From NCBI GenBank assembly GCA_947625125.1, contig CANQNF010000009.1, positions 16,108 to 80,107 of the forward strand: a stretch of 64,000 bases of DNA, in the 5' to 3' direction. How positions within the stretch are numbered: the first letter of the stretch is position 1; every line of letters begins with the position of its first letter. Under the pieces are notes generated by a model. It did no database searches, was not told the DNA's origin, and saw nothing but the letters and a program-made list of their open reading frames with translations. This stretch comes from an uncultured Clostridia bacterium. Its GTDB lineage: Bacteria > Bacillota > Clostridia > Oscillospirales > Ruminococcaceae. Positions 1-8,173 of the stretch are shown here, one piece after another. The translations under genes were made by a program, and so were the position numbers.

Positions 1-372
1 AAAAAGCTCCTCGGCAAGCTTCGGGACTGCCGAAGAAACGTTTTCGGAAAGGGGCTCCGCAGGCGATTTGACCTTTTCTCCCCCGGACGAAACATAGCTC
101 ACGCCGTCGAAAACGACCGTCCTTGAGACCTCCTCGCCGCCCATATACATGACGGTCTCGGAGTTTTCGCCGTTCTGCTTGAGGTGGACGGTGAACTCGG
201 TCGAGATGACGCCGAGGTCGATTTTTATGTCGCATTCGGCCTCCATGCCGTCGGCCTTGGCGATGTCCGAGACCGACTTCGAGTAAAGCCCGAAAGCGGT
301 GAGCTGTTTTTTCAGGCCGCAGCCGCAGAACGCCACCGCCGCCGCCAAAATAATTGCAATGATTCTTTTCAT
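1..372 (-). CDS. Putative lipoprotein, partial (runs off window)
   Basis: A minus-strand frame opens at an ATG at 370-372 and stays open to the window edge, so only the first 124 codons are present. The N-terminus is basic (MKRI), followed by a hydrophobic stretch rich in Ala, Ile and Val and the sequence FCGCG, which fits a lipobox with Cys18 as the lipidated residue. The rest is hydrophilic, with alternating charged and beta-prone residues. It lies downstream of the SPFH gene on the same strand and could be its operon partner. The family was not recognised; a surface lipoprotein is inferred from the signal alone. Confidence 0.6.
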   Translation of the reverse strand, partial: MKRIIAIILAAAVAFCGCGLKKQLTAFGLYSKSVSDIAKADGMEAECDIKIDLGVISTEFTVHLKQNGENSETVMYMGGEEVSRTVVFDGVSYVSSGGEKVKSPAEPLSENVSSAVPKLAEELF

Positions 373-395
373 AGGGACTCCAAAGTAATAAAGAT

Positions 396-427
396 CCCTC
401 TCAAATTACATTGAAAATTTGAGAGGG
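396..427. terminator. Perfect 12-bp hairpin between SPFH and lipoprotein genes
   Basis: The arms ccctctcaaatt and aatttgagaggg are perfectly complementary around an 8-nt loop. The T-run follows on the plus strand (ttttcct); on the minus strand, the direction of the flanking genes, the following sequence is not a clean T-run. It may act as an attenuator or an mRNA-stabilising hairpin between the two genes rather than a strong terminator. Confidence 0.45.
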
Positions 428-457
428 TTTTCCTCATAAACGAAAGGTTTGGGAGGC

Positions 458-1354
458 TCACTCCCCTGCCGCCGGAATAACCTCCTGCTGCACGGGGGCT
501 TCTGCGCTCTCGGGTTCGGCGTCGGTCATGATGTCCGAAACATCCATAAACGTGCCGGAGCCGCCGGTGACTTTCGGCAACTCGCCGTTCCACCTGTCGA
601 CCTTTTGATACCTTATAAGCTCCTCGGTCAGCGACTCGGCTATCGTGGCGTTCGCCTCGGCTTCGGCGCTCGCGGTTATCTTTAGAGCCTCCGCCTCGCC
701 CTCGGCCTTGACTTTCATCGCCTCGGCCTCGGCTTCGGCGTTGGTTATCTTGGTCTGCTTCTCGGTCTCGGCCTTTAAAAGCTCCTGCTGGGCGACCTGC
801 TTCTCCTCGATGGCGGTGATATACGCCTCGGAAAATTCAAAGTTTATGATATTGACGTCGGTGACGTAAAGCCCGATATCGTTGAGCTTTTCGTTCAGGC
901 CCTCGACGAGGCCGGTGGAGATAAGCGTGCGGTTCGTAACGCTTTCTTCGGCAGAGTACTGCGCAACTATGGCCTTTAAGACCTCGTTCACGGCGGGCTC
1001 TACCAAAACCGCCTCATATCCCGCGCCAATGTTTTTATATATGCTGTAGGATTTGGAGGTGTCGACCCGGTAGTTTATCGCAAGGCGGGTGTCGACGGTC
1101 TGCAAATCGCTTGAAAATGCCTCGGTGTCGACCTCAAGCTTGGTGATTCGGTTGTCTATCATCACGACGTTCTGCACAAAGGGTATCTTAAAGTGCAGGC
1201 CCTCCTGAAGCACCGTCTCGTTGACCTTTCCCAGGGTCACGACTACGCCGGTGTGGCCCGGCTGGACTATTGTCACGCAGTTTGCTATGACGACAATTGC
1301 AAGAAGTATCACTATGACCGTGACTATTATTTTTTTATTGAAAATTTTGCTCAT
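458..1354 (-). CDS. SPFH/band 7 (prohibitin-type) membrane protein
   Basis: This 298-residue protein has an N-terminal membrane anchor (about residues 9-28, preceded by Lys), a band-7/prohibitin domain (about 30-190) starting with the characteristic VQPGHTGVVVTLGKV segment, and a long charged Ala/Glu/Lys-rich coiled coil (about 190-255) with repeated AEAEA patterns, as in HflC/HflK and prohibitins. The C-terminal 40 residues are low-complexity and acidic. Family members form membrane-associated oligomers that organise proteases or microdomains; the client here is unknown. It starts 21 bp after the cohesin-like gene on the same strand, so the two are probably cotranscribed. Confidence 0.85.
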   Translation of the reverse strand: MSKIFNKKIIVTVIVILLAIVVIANCVTIVQPGHTGVVVTLGKVNETVLQEGLHFKIPFVQNVVMIDNRITKLEVDTEAFSSDLQTVDTRLAINYRVDTSKSYSIYKNIGAGYEAVLVEPAVNEVLKAIVAQYSAEESVTNRTLISTGLVEGLNEKLNDIGLYVTDVNIINFEFSEAYITAIEEKQVAQQELLKAETEKQTKITNAEAEAEAMKVKAEGEAEALKITASAEAEANATIAESLTEELIRYQKVDRWNGELPKVTGGSGTFMDVSDIMTDAEPESAEAPVQQEVIPAAGE

Positions 1355-1375
1355 TTTTACTCCAAAGATCTCTCT

Positions 1376-2365
1376 TTATCCGCGCCTGCGGTACATTTCT
1401 ATAGCGACGACCAGAACGCCGGTCAGGGCTATCGCTATAAGCGCAAGCAGCATGGTCCCGCGGTTTGCGGTCTTGTTATCTGCGTCCTCGGTATATGCGT
1501 CGGCGAATTCCTCGCCCTCGTCGGGCTGCGACGTGACTCCGAGCATAAGCATGTCCGAGGTGGTTATCTCAGTCGTTGTCGGAGGAGTCGTATCCGTCGG
1601 GGGAGCGCTCGTCGTCGGCTCGGTAGTGGTCGTCGGGGGCTCGGTCGTGGGCTCGGGAGTGGTGGTCGGAGGCTCGGTCTGTCTCTCGGTGGTAGTGGTA
1701 GTGGAACGCCTCCTTGTGGTGGTGGCGGAGGTAGTGGTGGGAGCGGGAGTCGTCGGCTCGGTAGTCGTGGTGGGAGCCTCGGTGACTATCGGAGCGGTGG
1801 TCTCGTCGATGTATTCCTCGACCTCCTCGGACTCGGTGGTTATCTCCTCGGGCTCGGGGGCCGCCGTCGTTACTTCCGGCTCGGGCTCGGGCGGGAGCGG
1901 AGCGCCGAAGTTCATGACCGCGGTGTTGCCGTTGACCATCATCGCGATGCCCTTTGAGTTGCTCGCCGAAACGCTCGAATAGACGATAGAGCCGTCGGAG
2001 GGCTCGTCTAAGGCAGTGAACGTTATGGTGGCGAGGGTGCCGGTGGCGTCGACGTCTTTGCCGTTGCCGGTCCAGGTGAGCTGTGCGATGTTAGAGTTGA
2101 CGGTGTAATAAAAGCCGCTCATGAGGCCTGCGTCGCTCACGGATTTGAGCTTTAAGACCCGGTAATCGAATCTTATGTTGCAGGCCATGCTCTCGACGCC
2201 GGGGTTCATCTCAAACCTGACTTCAACAGTGAAATCCCCGTCCTTTGCGGCAGTGCTCGTCTGCACTATAGTGACGGAGCCCGGGTCCTCGGCAAACGCT
2301 GTGAAACTCATCGCCGTGAGGGCCACAACTATCGCGGCTAAAACCGCCGCTAACTTTTTGAACAT
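1376..2365 (-). CDS. Surface protein with cohesin-like domain, Thr/Pro-rich stalk and C-terminal membrane anchor
   Basis: I place the start at 2365 (MFKKLA), which has a GGAAGG-type site upstream and opens a typical signal peptide ending near AFAED; the frame itself extends 19 codons further upstream. Mature residues of about 30-150 resemble a cohesin (type I beta-sandwich): a GDFTVEVRFEMNPGV strand, a middle RFDYRVLKLKSV strand and a closing GTLATITFTA strand. A long stalk rich in Thr, Pro and Glu follows, then a hydrophobic segment and RRRG tail. Cohesins bind dockerins of cellulosomal enzymes. No dockerin is visible on any enzyme in this window, so the partner is unknown. The cohesin assignment is by pattern only. 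Confidence 0.68.
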   Translation of the reverse strand: MFKKLAAVLAAIVVALTAMSFTAFAEDPGSVTIVQTSTAAKDGDFTVEVRFEMNPGVESMACNIRFDYRVLKLKSVSDAGLMSGFYYTVNSNIAQLTWTGNGKDVDATGTLATITFTALDEPSDGSIVYSSVSASNSKGIAMMVNGNTAVMNFGAPLPPEPEPEVTTAAPEPEEITTESEEVEEYIDETTAPIVTEAPTTTTEPTTPAPTTTSATTTRRRSTTTTTERQTEPPTTTPEPTTEPPTTTTEPTTSAPPTDTTPPTTTEITTSDMLMLGVTSQPDEGEEFADAYTEDADNKTANRGTMLLALIAIALTGVLVVAIEMYRRRG

Positions 2366-2547
2366 ATCAAACTTTCCTTCCGAATTTCTATTATAAAGGG
2401 TAACAATGCGCCGTTTGCGCAAAAATACATTTTAATTATAACACTAATATCCCCAAAAAGCAATAGGAAATTTGCAAAATTTGCGGTATTAAAATATGGT
2501 TATTTAAGCAAAATTGATGAAAAATCATATTTGATTGTAAAAGTACT

Positions 2548-2577
2548 TGACAAAATAAAAAAAATAGTTCATTATAA
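2548..2577 (+). promoter_or_regulatory. Promoter of the araC-GH10 pair
   Basis: A TTGACA box at 2548-2553 is followed after 18 bp by ATTATA (2572-2577) in a very AT-rich stretch that separates the divergent cohesin-like and AraC genes. On the other strand, TATAAT (plus 2390-2395) could be the -10 of the cohesin-like gene, without a clear -35. Confidence 0.55.
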
Positions 2578-2641
2578 ATATAGTATTATTCAATGTTTCC
2601 GGACATTTTAACGTAAATTTTAGGACAGGGAGGAAAATGAA

Positions 2642-3436
2642 ATGGTTGACATAAACTTCGTATGGCTCAACTCAGTGCACGAAACCGATTTCGTCTATTA
2701 CGACGACGCCCACGATTGGTGGCTTCTTGTTCAGACCAAATCGCCCGCGCTCGTTCACGTCACGAACCCCGACGGGACCCGCGAGGACATCGAGGTCCCG
2801 ACGAACACGCTGCTGCTCTACCCGCCAAAGGCCGCCGCAAGCTATCAGGCCACGGGAGGAGTTCCCTACGCCAACTACTACGTCAGATTCTACACCGACG
2901 AGGACTTCATCGCTAAAAGAGACATTCCCCTCGGCAGACCCATCGCGCTTGCCGACCCCGACAGCATGGACTGCCTCTTTAAGGTCCTTGAAAAGTCCTT
3001 CTTCTACAAATACTCCTACAGTCAGCAGTCTATGACCCTTGTCATGAGGCTGATGTTTATGAAGATAGCCGAATCGGTCGGCGACTCCTCGCTCTCCGAC
3101 CAGGAGCGCGAGCTCATTAACCTAAGATACGACATCCAGACCCGCCCCGACTACCAGTGGACCGTAAAGGAGATGGCGGAGAGGGTTCACGTCTCGGTCG
3201 GATATTTGCAGAGCATCTACAAAAAGCAGTTCGGCGTGAGCTGCATGCAGGACGTCCTCAATTTCAGGGTTGACCTTGCAAAGGAATATTTAAACAGCTC
3301 CGCATATTCGTCTCAGAAAATATCTCAGCTCTGCGGATACCAGTCCATCGAGCACTTCTGCCGGCAGTTCAAGATAATCACCGGCATGAGCCCGCTTCAG
3401 TACCGCAAAAAGAGCCAGCTCAAGGATAATCACTGA
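2642..3436 (+). CDS. AraC-family transcriptional regulator
   Basis: The 264-residue protein has an N-terminal cupin-like sensing half (about 1-150) and a C-terminal AraC double helix-turn-helix (about 165-260). The second HTH is clear: SQLCGYQSIEHFCRQFK followed by the classic GMSPLQYRK ending. A GGGAGGAA site lies just upstream of the ATG. It precedes the GH10 xylanase gene by only 13 bp on the same strand, so it most likely senses a xylan-derived sugar or related signal and controls that gene. The ligand is inferred from context only. Confidence 0.85.
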   Translation: MVDINFVWLNSVHETDFVYYDDAHDWWLLVQTKSPALVHVTNPDGTREDIEVPTNTLLLYPPKAAASYQATGGVPYANYYVRFYTDEDFIAKRDIPLGRPIALADPDSMDCLFKVLEKSFFYKYSYSQQSMTLVMRLMFMKIAESVGDSSLSDQERELINLRYDIQTRPDYQWTVKEMAERVHVSVGYLQSIYKKQFGVSCMQDVLNFRVDLAKEYLNSSAYSSQKISQLCGYQSIEHFCRQFKIITGMSPLQYRKKSQLKDNH

Positions 3437-3449
3437 CGGAGGCAATGTT

Positions 3450-4574
3450 ATGAAAAAGATTTATTTGAGAATTATTTCGGCGGCATTGGCGGCCGCGGTG
3501 CTTCTGACGGGGTGCTCCTCAAGGGATTTGCAGTATGCCTACGACGATGACGCGCCGTCGATTGCCGAGACGTTCAAGGACTATTTCAGGGTAGGCGCCG
3601 CCGTCAATTCCTGGGACATCGCAGACCCGAATTCCAACCAGTGCAAAACCATCCTCAAGCAGTACAACACTCTCGTCATGGAGAACGAATCGAAGCCCGA
3701 GAATCTCCATCCCGAGGAGGACAGGTACTACTTCGATACCTTTGATAAATTTGTGGATTTCTGCAACGAAAACGATATAGTCGCCCGCGGGCACACGCTT
3801 ATCTGGCACTCGCAGGTGCCGGGGTGGTTCTTTAAGGACGGAAACGAGGACGCCTCCGCCGAACTTCTGCTGCAAAGAATAAGAGACCATGTCACGACGA
3901 TAGTCAGCCGCTATAAGGGAAAAGTCTCGACGTGGGACGTCGTGAACGAGGTCATCGGCGACGACAGCCAGCTCAGGTTCTCCGACTGGTCGAGGATAGT
4001 CGGCGACTATGACGGCGACGGCGACAAGTACGACTTCATCGAAGAAGCGTTCCGGGCAGCGCATGAGGCCGATCCCGACGCGAGACTGATAATAAACGAC
4101 TACAGCCTCGAAAGCTCGTCGAGCAAGGCGATAAGAATGTATAACGCCGTAAAGCAGATGCTCTCCGAGGGCGTGCCGATAGACGGCGTGGGCTTCCAGA
4201 TGCACATAGGAAACGGCATCGACTATGAAGCTATGAAAGAAAACTTCAAGATAATCTCCCGCCTGCGCGAAATCGACCCCGACTTTATAATCGAGGTCAC
4301 GGAGCTCGACGTGAACTGCTACGGTTGGGGCGAGGAGAAAAAGGACGTTGAACTCACAAAGGACTTTTTGGAGCAGTTTTCCAAGACCTACACCGACGTG
4401 TTCAAGCTTATGATGGAGCTTTCGGACGAGGGGATTCTGGACAGCGTGGTCATGTGGGGACTCCACGACGGGGTCAGCTGGTTAAACGACGGGCACCAGA
4501 ATTATCCGATGCTTATCGATAAAGACCTTAAGCTCAAGGAAGCGTATTACGACGTCTTGGAGCTTGTGGAGTAA
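3450..4574 (+). CDS. Endo-1,4-beta-xylanase, GH10 lipoprotein
   Basis: A lipoprotein signal peptide ends in LLTGC (Cys22), so the enzyme should be anchored outside the membrane. The GH10 (beta/alpha)8 barrel fills about residues 40-370: GHTLIWHSQVPGW is the conserved substrate-binding segment, TWDVVNEV carries the acid/base Glu167, and IEVTELDVN carries the nucleophile Glu285. It hydrolyses internal beta-1,4 links in xylan. No carbohydrate-binding module or dockerin is present; the protein is essentially the catalytic domain. It is coupled to the AraC gene upstream and followed by a strong terminator. Confidence 0.93.
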   Translation: MKKIYLRIISAALAAAVLLTGCSSRDLQYAYDDDAPSIAETFKDYFRVGAAVNSWDIADPNSNQCKTILKQYNTLVMENESKPENLHPEEDRYYFDTFDKFVDFCNENDIVARGHTLIWHSQVPGWFFKDGNEDASAELLLQRIRDHVTTIVSRYKGKVSTWDVVNEVIGDDSQLRFSDWSRIVGDYDGDGDKYDFIEEAFRAAHEADPDARLIINDYSLESSSSKAIRMYNAVKQMLSEGVPIDGVGFQMHIGNGIDYEAMKENFKIISRLREIDPDFIIEVTELDVNCYGWGEEKKDVELTKDFLEQFSKTYTDVFKLMMELSDEGILDSVVMWGLHDGVSWLNDGHQNYPMLIDKDLKLKEAYYDVLELVE

Positions 4575-4588
4575 AATGAAATAAAAGG

Positions 4589-4620
4589 ACCCCTGTCAGA
4601 GTATGGCAGGGGTTTTTCTT
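4589..4620 (+). terminator. Rho-independent terminator after GH10
   Basis: The stem acccctg/caggggt with an 11-nt loop is directly followed by ttttctt, 15 bp after the xylanase stop codon. Confidence 0.8.
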
Positions 4621-4627
4621 CATCATA

Positions 4628-4657
4628 AACAAAAGCCCGTGGAAATCCGCGGGCTTT
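4628..4657 (-). terminator. Terminator after the DUF2752 gene
   Basis: A hairpin of aaagcccg-type arms (plus 4632-4657) reads on the minus strand as a GC stem followed by cttttgttt. It lies just past the 3' end of the DUF2752 gene, converging with the GH10 terminator. Confidence 0.65.
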
Positions 4658-4662
4658 CATTA

Positions 4663-5052
4663 TCAGATAAGATTTCTCGCTATCCCGAAGAGCAGGAGCA
4701 CCGCCGTCATGAATATCAGCGCGGCGTTTGAGAAGCGGTCGGGCTGTCGGCTGCCGGTTTTGACATACCTCACCGCCATGTCCGCAAAAACAACTCCCCC
4801 AAGCGGCAAAAGCGCCATTACGGCGGGGTTGCTGCTCCATGCCGCCCCGAAATCAAGTCTTAAGAGGCTCAGGCACATCCTCGACACTCCGCATCCCGGA
4901 CACTCGAGCCCGGTGATAAGGCGGAAAACGCACGGGACGCCTACCCCTGTCGCGGACACAAAAGCCGCGTACATAAGTCCGCAGACGCCGAGCCCGCCGA
5001 CAAGGGCTATAAGCTTTAAAAGCCTCTTTCTTATTTCAGCGGTTTCGCTCAT
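4663..5052 (-). CDS. DUF2752 membrane protein
   Basis: This is a 129-residue protein with about three hydrophobic helices (roughly 14-35, 70-90 and 107-127). The diagnostic DUF2752 motif CPGCGVSRMCLSLL follows the first helix. The function of the family is not established; the Cys pair suggests metal or disulfide chemistry. Its start overlaps the last base of the zinc-ribbon/DUF4234 gene upstream, so the two form an operon. Homologues commonly sit beside such membrane proteins in Clostridia. Confidence 0.8.
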   Translation of the reverse strand: MSETAEIRKRLLKLIALVGGLGVCGLMYAAFVSATGVGVPCVFRLITGLECPGCGVSRMCLSLLRLDFGAAWSSNPAVMALLPLGGVVFADMAVRYVKTGSRQPDRFSNAALIFMTAVLLLFGIARNLI

Positions 5053-5711
5053 CAGAGCTGAGTGCCGGCGACCTGGTTGATTTCGTTCTGGATGAGGCAG
5101 TAGTTTATGAGCCCGAGGCCGAAGAGCTGCAATACAAGATAGAGAATGCCGTCGTTGCCGCTGACCGGCACGCCTCTGCGCTGCTTGATAAGAGCGACCT
5201 TATCGCCGGCCTTATACGCCCAGAACAGGCCGTAGATACCGCAGGTCACGATGTTCAGAAGCAAAACCACAACGCCGTTCGTATCGTTCGGGGTGCCGGC
5301 GGCGGTGTTGAGGTCGTTTACGAGGCAGACGAACCAATAAAGCCCGAAAATTCCGCAGGTCACGATCGTCAGGATGATGTAAAGAGCGATGCTCCTCGAG
5401 GGGACGGTGCCGGGCTGAGACTGGGGGAAATACTGGTTGATGTTGCCGTTGGAAACAGCCTGGCCGAATTCCTGAGCCTGATTAACAAAGCTCTGGCCGG
5501 CGTTTTTGGCGGCGTCGGTGAAATTCTGCACGCTAAGTGAAGCTCCGCAGTTGGGGCAGAACGGCGGGTTGCCCTCGTGGGGTTGGCCGCATTTCGGGCA
5601 GTAGCTGACCGGCTTTTTCTGCTGTTCGGCAGAGGGCGCAAGAGCCTCTCCGCAGACCGGGCAGAACTTTGCACCGTCTTCGCAGACAGCGCCGCATTTT
5701 GGACAATTCAT
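5052..5711 (-). CDS. Double zinc-ribbon plus DUF4234 membrane protein
   Basis: The 219-residue protein opens with two zinc ribbons: CPKCGAVCEDGAKFCPVCG at residues 3-21, and a second CPKCG...CPNCG pair at about 38-56. A linker rich in Gln and Asn leads to a DUF4234-like membrane region (about 105-205) with repeated helix pairs built around TCGIFGLYWF and TCGIYGLFWAY. The function is unknown; proteins of this layout are common envelope proteins in Firmicutes. Its stop overlaps the DUF2752 start. The AT-rich sequence upstream at 5712-5760 probably holds the promoter. Confidence 0.8.
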   Translation of the reverse strand: MNCPKCGAVCEDGAKFCPVCGEALAPSAEQQKKPVSYCPKCGQPHEGNPPFCPNCGASLSVQNFTDAAKNAGQSFVNQAQEFGQAVSNGNINQYFPQSQPGTVPSRSIALYIILTIVTCGIFGLYWFVCLVNDLNTAAGTPNDTNGVVVLLLNIVTCGIYGLFWAYKAGDKVALIKQRRGVPVSGNDGILYLVLQLFGLGLINYCLIQNEINQVAGTQL

Positions 5712-5829
5712 AATAAGCCCTTCTTTCAGGAAGTATTTGTTACATTATAATATATTTTTCGCAAAATGTCAATACGCATAAAAGGATAGGGAGTGGCCAT
5801 TTCGGTCACATAATATAAAAGTTTAGGAT

Positions 5830-6025
5830 CAAGCCCTTTTCAAAGGGCTTGCAGGGTCAAGGGGCAGAGCCCCTTGTCGCAGCCCGCAGGCTGCGAAATT
5901 TTTTACACGAAGGCGCTCCGCAAGGGGTGAATTGAAAAAATAGCCCGGTGGGCTATTTTTTCAAGAGGGGACGCCCTGCAAGTGAGGGCGTCCCCTTGTG
6001 ATACGCAGCTCCGACAGGAGCTGCG
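5830..6025. repeat. Linear array of six perfect hairpins in a 403-bp intergenic gap
   Basis: The gap 5712-6114 has no convincing gene but holds consecutive perfect inverted repeats: 5830-5851 (caagccc/gggcttg), 5859-5875, 5878-5895, 5934-5962 (13-bp arms gaaaaaatagccc), 5966-5996 (12-bp arms) and 6004-6025 (9-bp arms). The fourth carries T/A-rich arms and could serve as a bidirectional terminator for the converging sides. The high order suggests a dispersed structured repeat rather than random sequence. Confidence 0.7.
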
Positions 6026-6114
6026 AACCTTTAATCATCAAACCATGAATTATTATAATGCGGGCAGTTTGGACACTCCCAAAAGGATATCCCTCATCCC
6101 CCTCAAATCCCCCG

Positions 6115-7593
6115 TCACGGTCTCAGGCTGCTGTAATAATATATCATCCTCAAATCGTCGTTTGAGACGAGGCCGCTATTGTACGCTTCTGTAAGCTCAG
6201 TGAAGCTGCCGTCGTCGGTGCGGATTTCAATAACAAGATCGCCGGTCTGCTCGAACATATAGTCTCCAACATAGAAGCTTCTTACAATTTCTATCAGCTC
6301 CCGGCCGTCGTACATGACCACCGCATAGCCGTTTTTGACCTTTCCGTAATAGCTTCGTACCTCGACTTTGTCGGCACTAATCCCCTTATATTTCGCGTAG
6401 TCCCCGCATATCGTCGCCTCCATCGCGTGGTCGAGAGGGTCTAACTGCGGGTAGCTGATTTTTTTGCAGTCAAGCTGTTCAAAATCGCTGTCGAGCACAA
6501 AGCCGTTGAAATATGCGTCGTTGATTTTCATGAGCGCTCCGCCGTATGAATAGAAGTACAAATCAAAGCTGCCGCTTGCAAGCTCGAATTCGTAATCCCC
6601 CACTGCGACCGTTTTTACATCGTCGGTATATGTGTCCGAGCCGCAGACAGCCACCGCCACGCCGCTGTCGCAGCTGCCGTAATATCCGTAAATATGGGCA
6701 GTGCCGGGGCCGTTATAACTGTCCGAAATTTTATTTGCCAAATCCTGCGACAGACCGTCCGGAAGTTCGGTCTGTTCGTCGGTGATTTTTTTGCAGTCAA
6801 GCTGTCCAAAATCGCTGTCGGTGAGAATGCCCTGCGAATAAGCGTCGTTGATTTCCATGAGCATTCCGCCGTTTGAATAGAAGTACAAATCAAAGCTGCC
6901 GCTTGCAAGCTCGAATTCGTAATCCCCCACGACGACCGTCTTTACATCTTCGGTATATGTGTCCGAGCCGCAGATCGCTACCGCCACGCCGCTGTCGCAG
7001 CTGCCGTAATATCCGTAAATATGAGCAGTGCCGGGGCCGTTATAACTGTCCGAAATTTTCTTTGCCAGATCCTGCGACAGGCCGTCCGGAAGTTCGGCCT
7101 GTTCGGTATCGACCCTTTCGGCCATGTACTTGCCGCTTACCCATCCGTTGCCGCCGCCGTATTTAATAAGGTACCATCCCGAATCGTAGTTGTAGCCGAC
7201 TATCTCAGCGCCCTCGCCGACGTCGAGGTGCCCAATCGATTCGTAATCGGTCGACGGGCCGCTGCGGACGTTGAGCGAAATAGTGGCATATAGCGTTTCA
7301 ACGTCGACGGGCTCAATTTCGATGTCGCCTATTTCGGCGGGTTCATCATCATCCGGCTCCTCGGCCTCGCTGAAAGTCTCGGAGGGCTCCGACGCCTCGG
7401 TCTCGGGCGCAGACGTCTCAACAACAGTCGTGACCAAGCCCAAAGCAGTCTCGGCGGTGGTTTCTTCGGTGGGAAGAGTCGCGGGCAGGGTCGCCTCGGG
7501 CGAAGCAAGGGTCTCGCGGGGCTCCTCTTTCGGGCCGACGGCGCAGCCGGTCAGAACAAGCGCCAAAGCGACAGCCAACAAAGTTTTTTTCAT
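6115..7593 (-). CDS. SH3-domain lipoprotein with tandem internal repeats
   Basis: The 492-residue product starts with a lipoprotein signal (lipobox LTGC, Cys17), then an acidic Thr/Glu/Ser/Pro-rich stalk (about 20-100) and a bacterial SH3 domain (about 104-160) recognisable by ATISLNVRSGPSTDYESIG and GGNGWVSGKYMA. Three repeats of about 100 residues follow; the first two are nearly identical and the third is diverged. SH3_3 domains usually bind peptidoglycan, so a wall-associated role is likely. The repeated domain was not recognised; it contains conserved Tyr/Gly-rich strands and a CDSGVAVA segment. A stand-alone gene with its own upstream region. Confidence 0.78.
   Translation of the reverse strand: MKKTLLAVALALVLTGCAVGPKEEPRETLASPEATLPATLPTEETTAETALGLVTTVVETSAPETEASEPSETFSEAEEPDDDEPAEIGDIEIEPVDVETLYATISLNVRSGPSTDYESIGHLDVGEGAEIVGYNYDSGWYLIKYGGGNGWVSGKYMAERVDTEQAELPDGLSQDLAKKISDSYNGPGTAHIYGYYGSCDSGVAVAICGSDTYTEDVKTVVVGDYEFELASGSFDLYFYSNGGMLMEINDAYSQGILTDSDFGQLDCKKITDEQTELPDGLSQDLANKISDSYNGPGTAHIYGYYGSCDSGVAVAVCGSDTYTDDVKTVAVGDYEFELASGSFDLYFYSYGGALMKINDAYFNGFVLDSDFEQLDCKKISYPQLDPLDHAMEATICGDYAKYKGISADKVEVRSYYGKVKNGYAVVMYDGRELIEIVRSFYVGDYMFEQTGDLVIEIRTDDGSFTELTEAYNSGLVSNDDLRMIYYYSSLRP
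6456..7109 (-). repeat. Two near-identical 327-bp tandem repeats inside the SH3 lipoprotein gene
   Basis: The DNA of 6456-6782 recurs at 6783-7109 with only scattered substitutions, a period of exactly 109 codons. Most differences alter one residue each (for example Ala/Val and Glu/Asp changes). Such high identity points to recent duplication or ongoing gene conversion and makes copy-number variation by slippage or recombination likely. Confidence 0.85.
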
Positions 7594-7681
7594 AAAATCA
7601 TCCTTTCTAACGGTTTTACCTTTAATACGCTTTTCGAGGGCAAAATATTGCGCTCCCGGCGGAAAATTTTTTTATTTATTG

Positions 7682-8173
7682 TCATATGATTTTCTCCGAC
7701 CATTCCGCAATCAGCCGCTCAAGACTGTACCGAGCGTTGGCGGGACTCGTGGACGGAAGCGCGTAAACGGGAACGTCTATGCCGCTCTGAAATTTATTAA
7801 AACATCTCTCGGCAGTCCTGCCGTTTAATATGATTTTTTCTATTTCACATTCAAAAAGCAAAACTCTTATGTCCGTAGGTACGGCGTTTTTTATGCTTGA
7901 ATCGCTTGAGCCTACGATGTCGCAGCTTTCTATGACGTCCCAGAGGGCTATGCGACGCCGTTTTAAAAAGTCCGTTTTTTCGGACAGTTCCAAAGGCGTT
8001 GGCTCGTGATATATCCCCGCGAGCACTTTCCAGAATCTGTTTTGAGGATGTGCATAATAAAACGCCTCGGCACGGCTTTTGACAGACGGAAAAGAGCCTA
8101 AAATAAGGGTTTTGCTGTCATCGTTGAAGTATGCCGGAAAGCCGTGCTCGCAATGAATAAGTTCACTTTTCAT
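7682..8173 (-). CDS. DNA-deoxyinosine (hypoxanthine) glycosylase, UDG superfamily
   Basis: This 163-residue protein matches the small family 6 uracil-DNA-glycosylase-like enzymes that excise hypoxanthine. Visible features are the ILGSFPSVKSR motif near the N-terminus, followed by AFYYAHPQNRFW, and the C-terminal LPSTSPANAR motif containing the conserved SPAN. It should remove deaminated adenine from DNA. Its start lies inside the end of msrA (11-bp overlap), so translation of the two is probably coupled. The assignment rests on motif recall. Confidence 0.83.
   Translation of the reverse strand: MKSELIHCEHGFPAYFNDDSKTLILGSFPSVKSRAEAFYYAHPQNRFWKVLAGIYHEPTPLELSEKTDFLKRRRIALWDVIESCDIVGSSDSSIKNAVPTDIRVLLFECEIEKIILNGRTAERCFNKFQSGIDVPVYALPSTSPANARYSLERLIAEWSEKII

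Noticed and set aside
1193..1982. Long plus-strand frames opposite the cohesin-like gene, rich in Gly/Ser/Val
   Set aside because: They mirror the repetitive Thr/Pro stalk codons of the minus-strand gene, have no ribosome binding site and no recognisable domain.
3519..4466. 315-codon minus-strand frame opposite the GH10 gene
   Set aside because: It lies fully inside a clear xylanase gene and is a by-product of its codon use.
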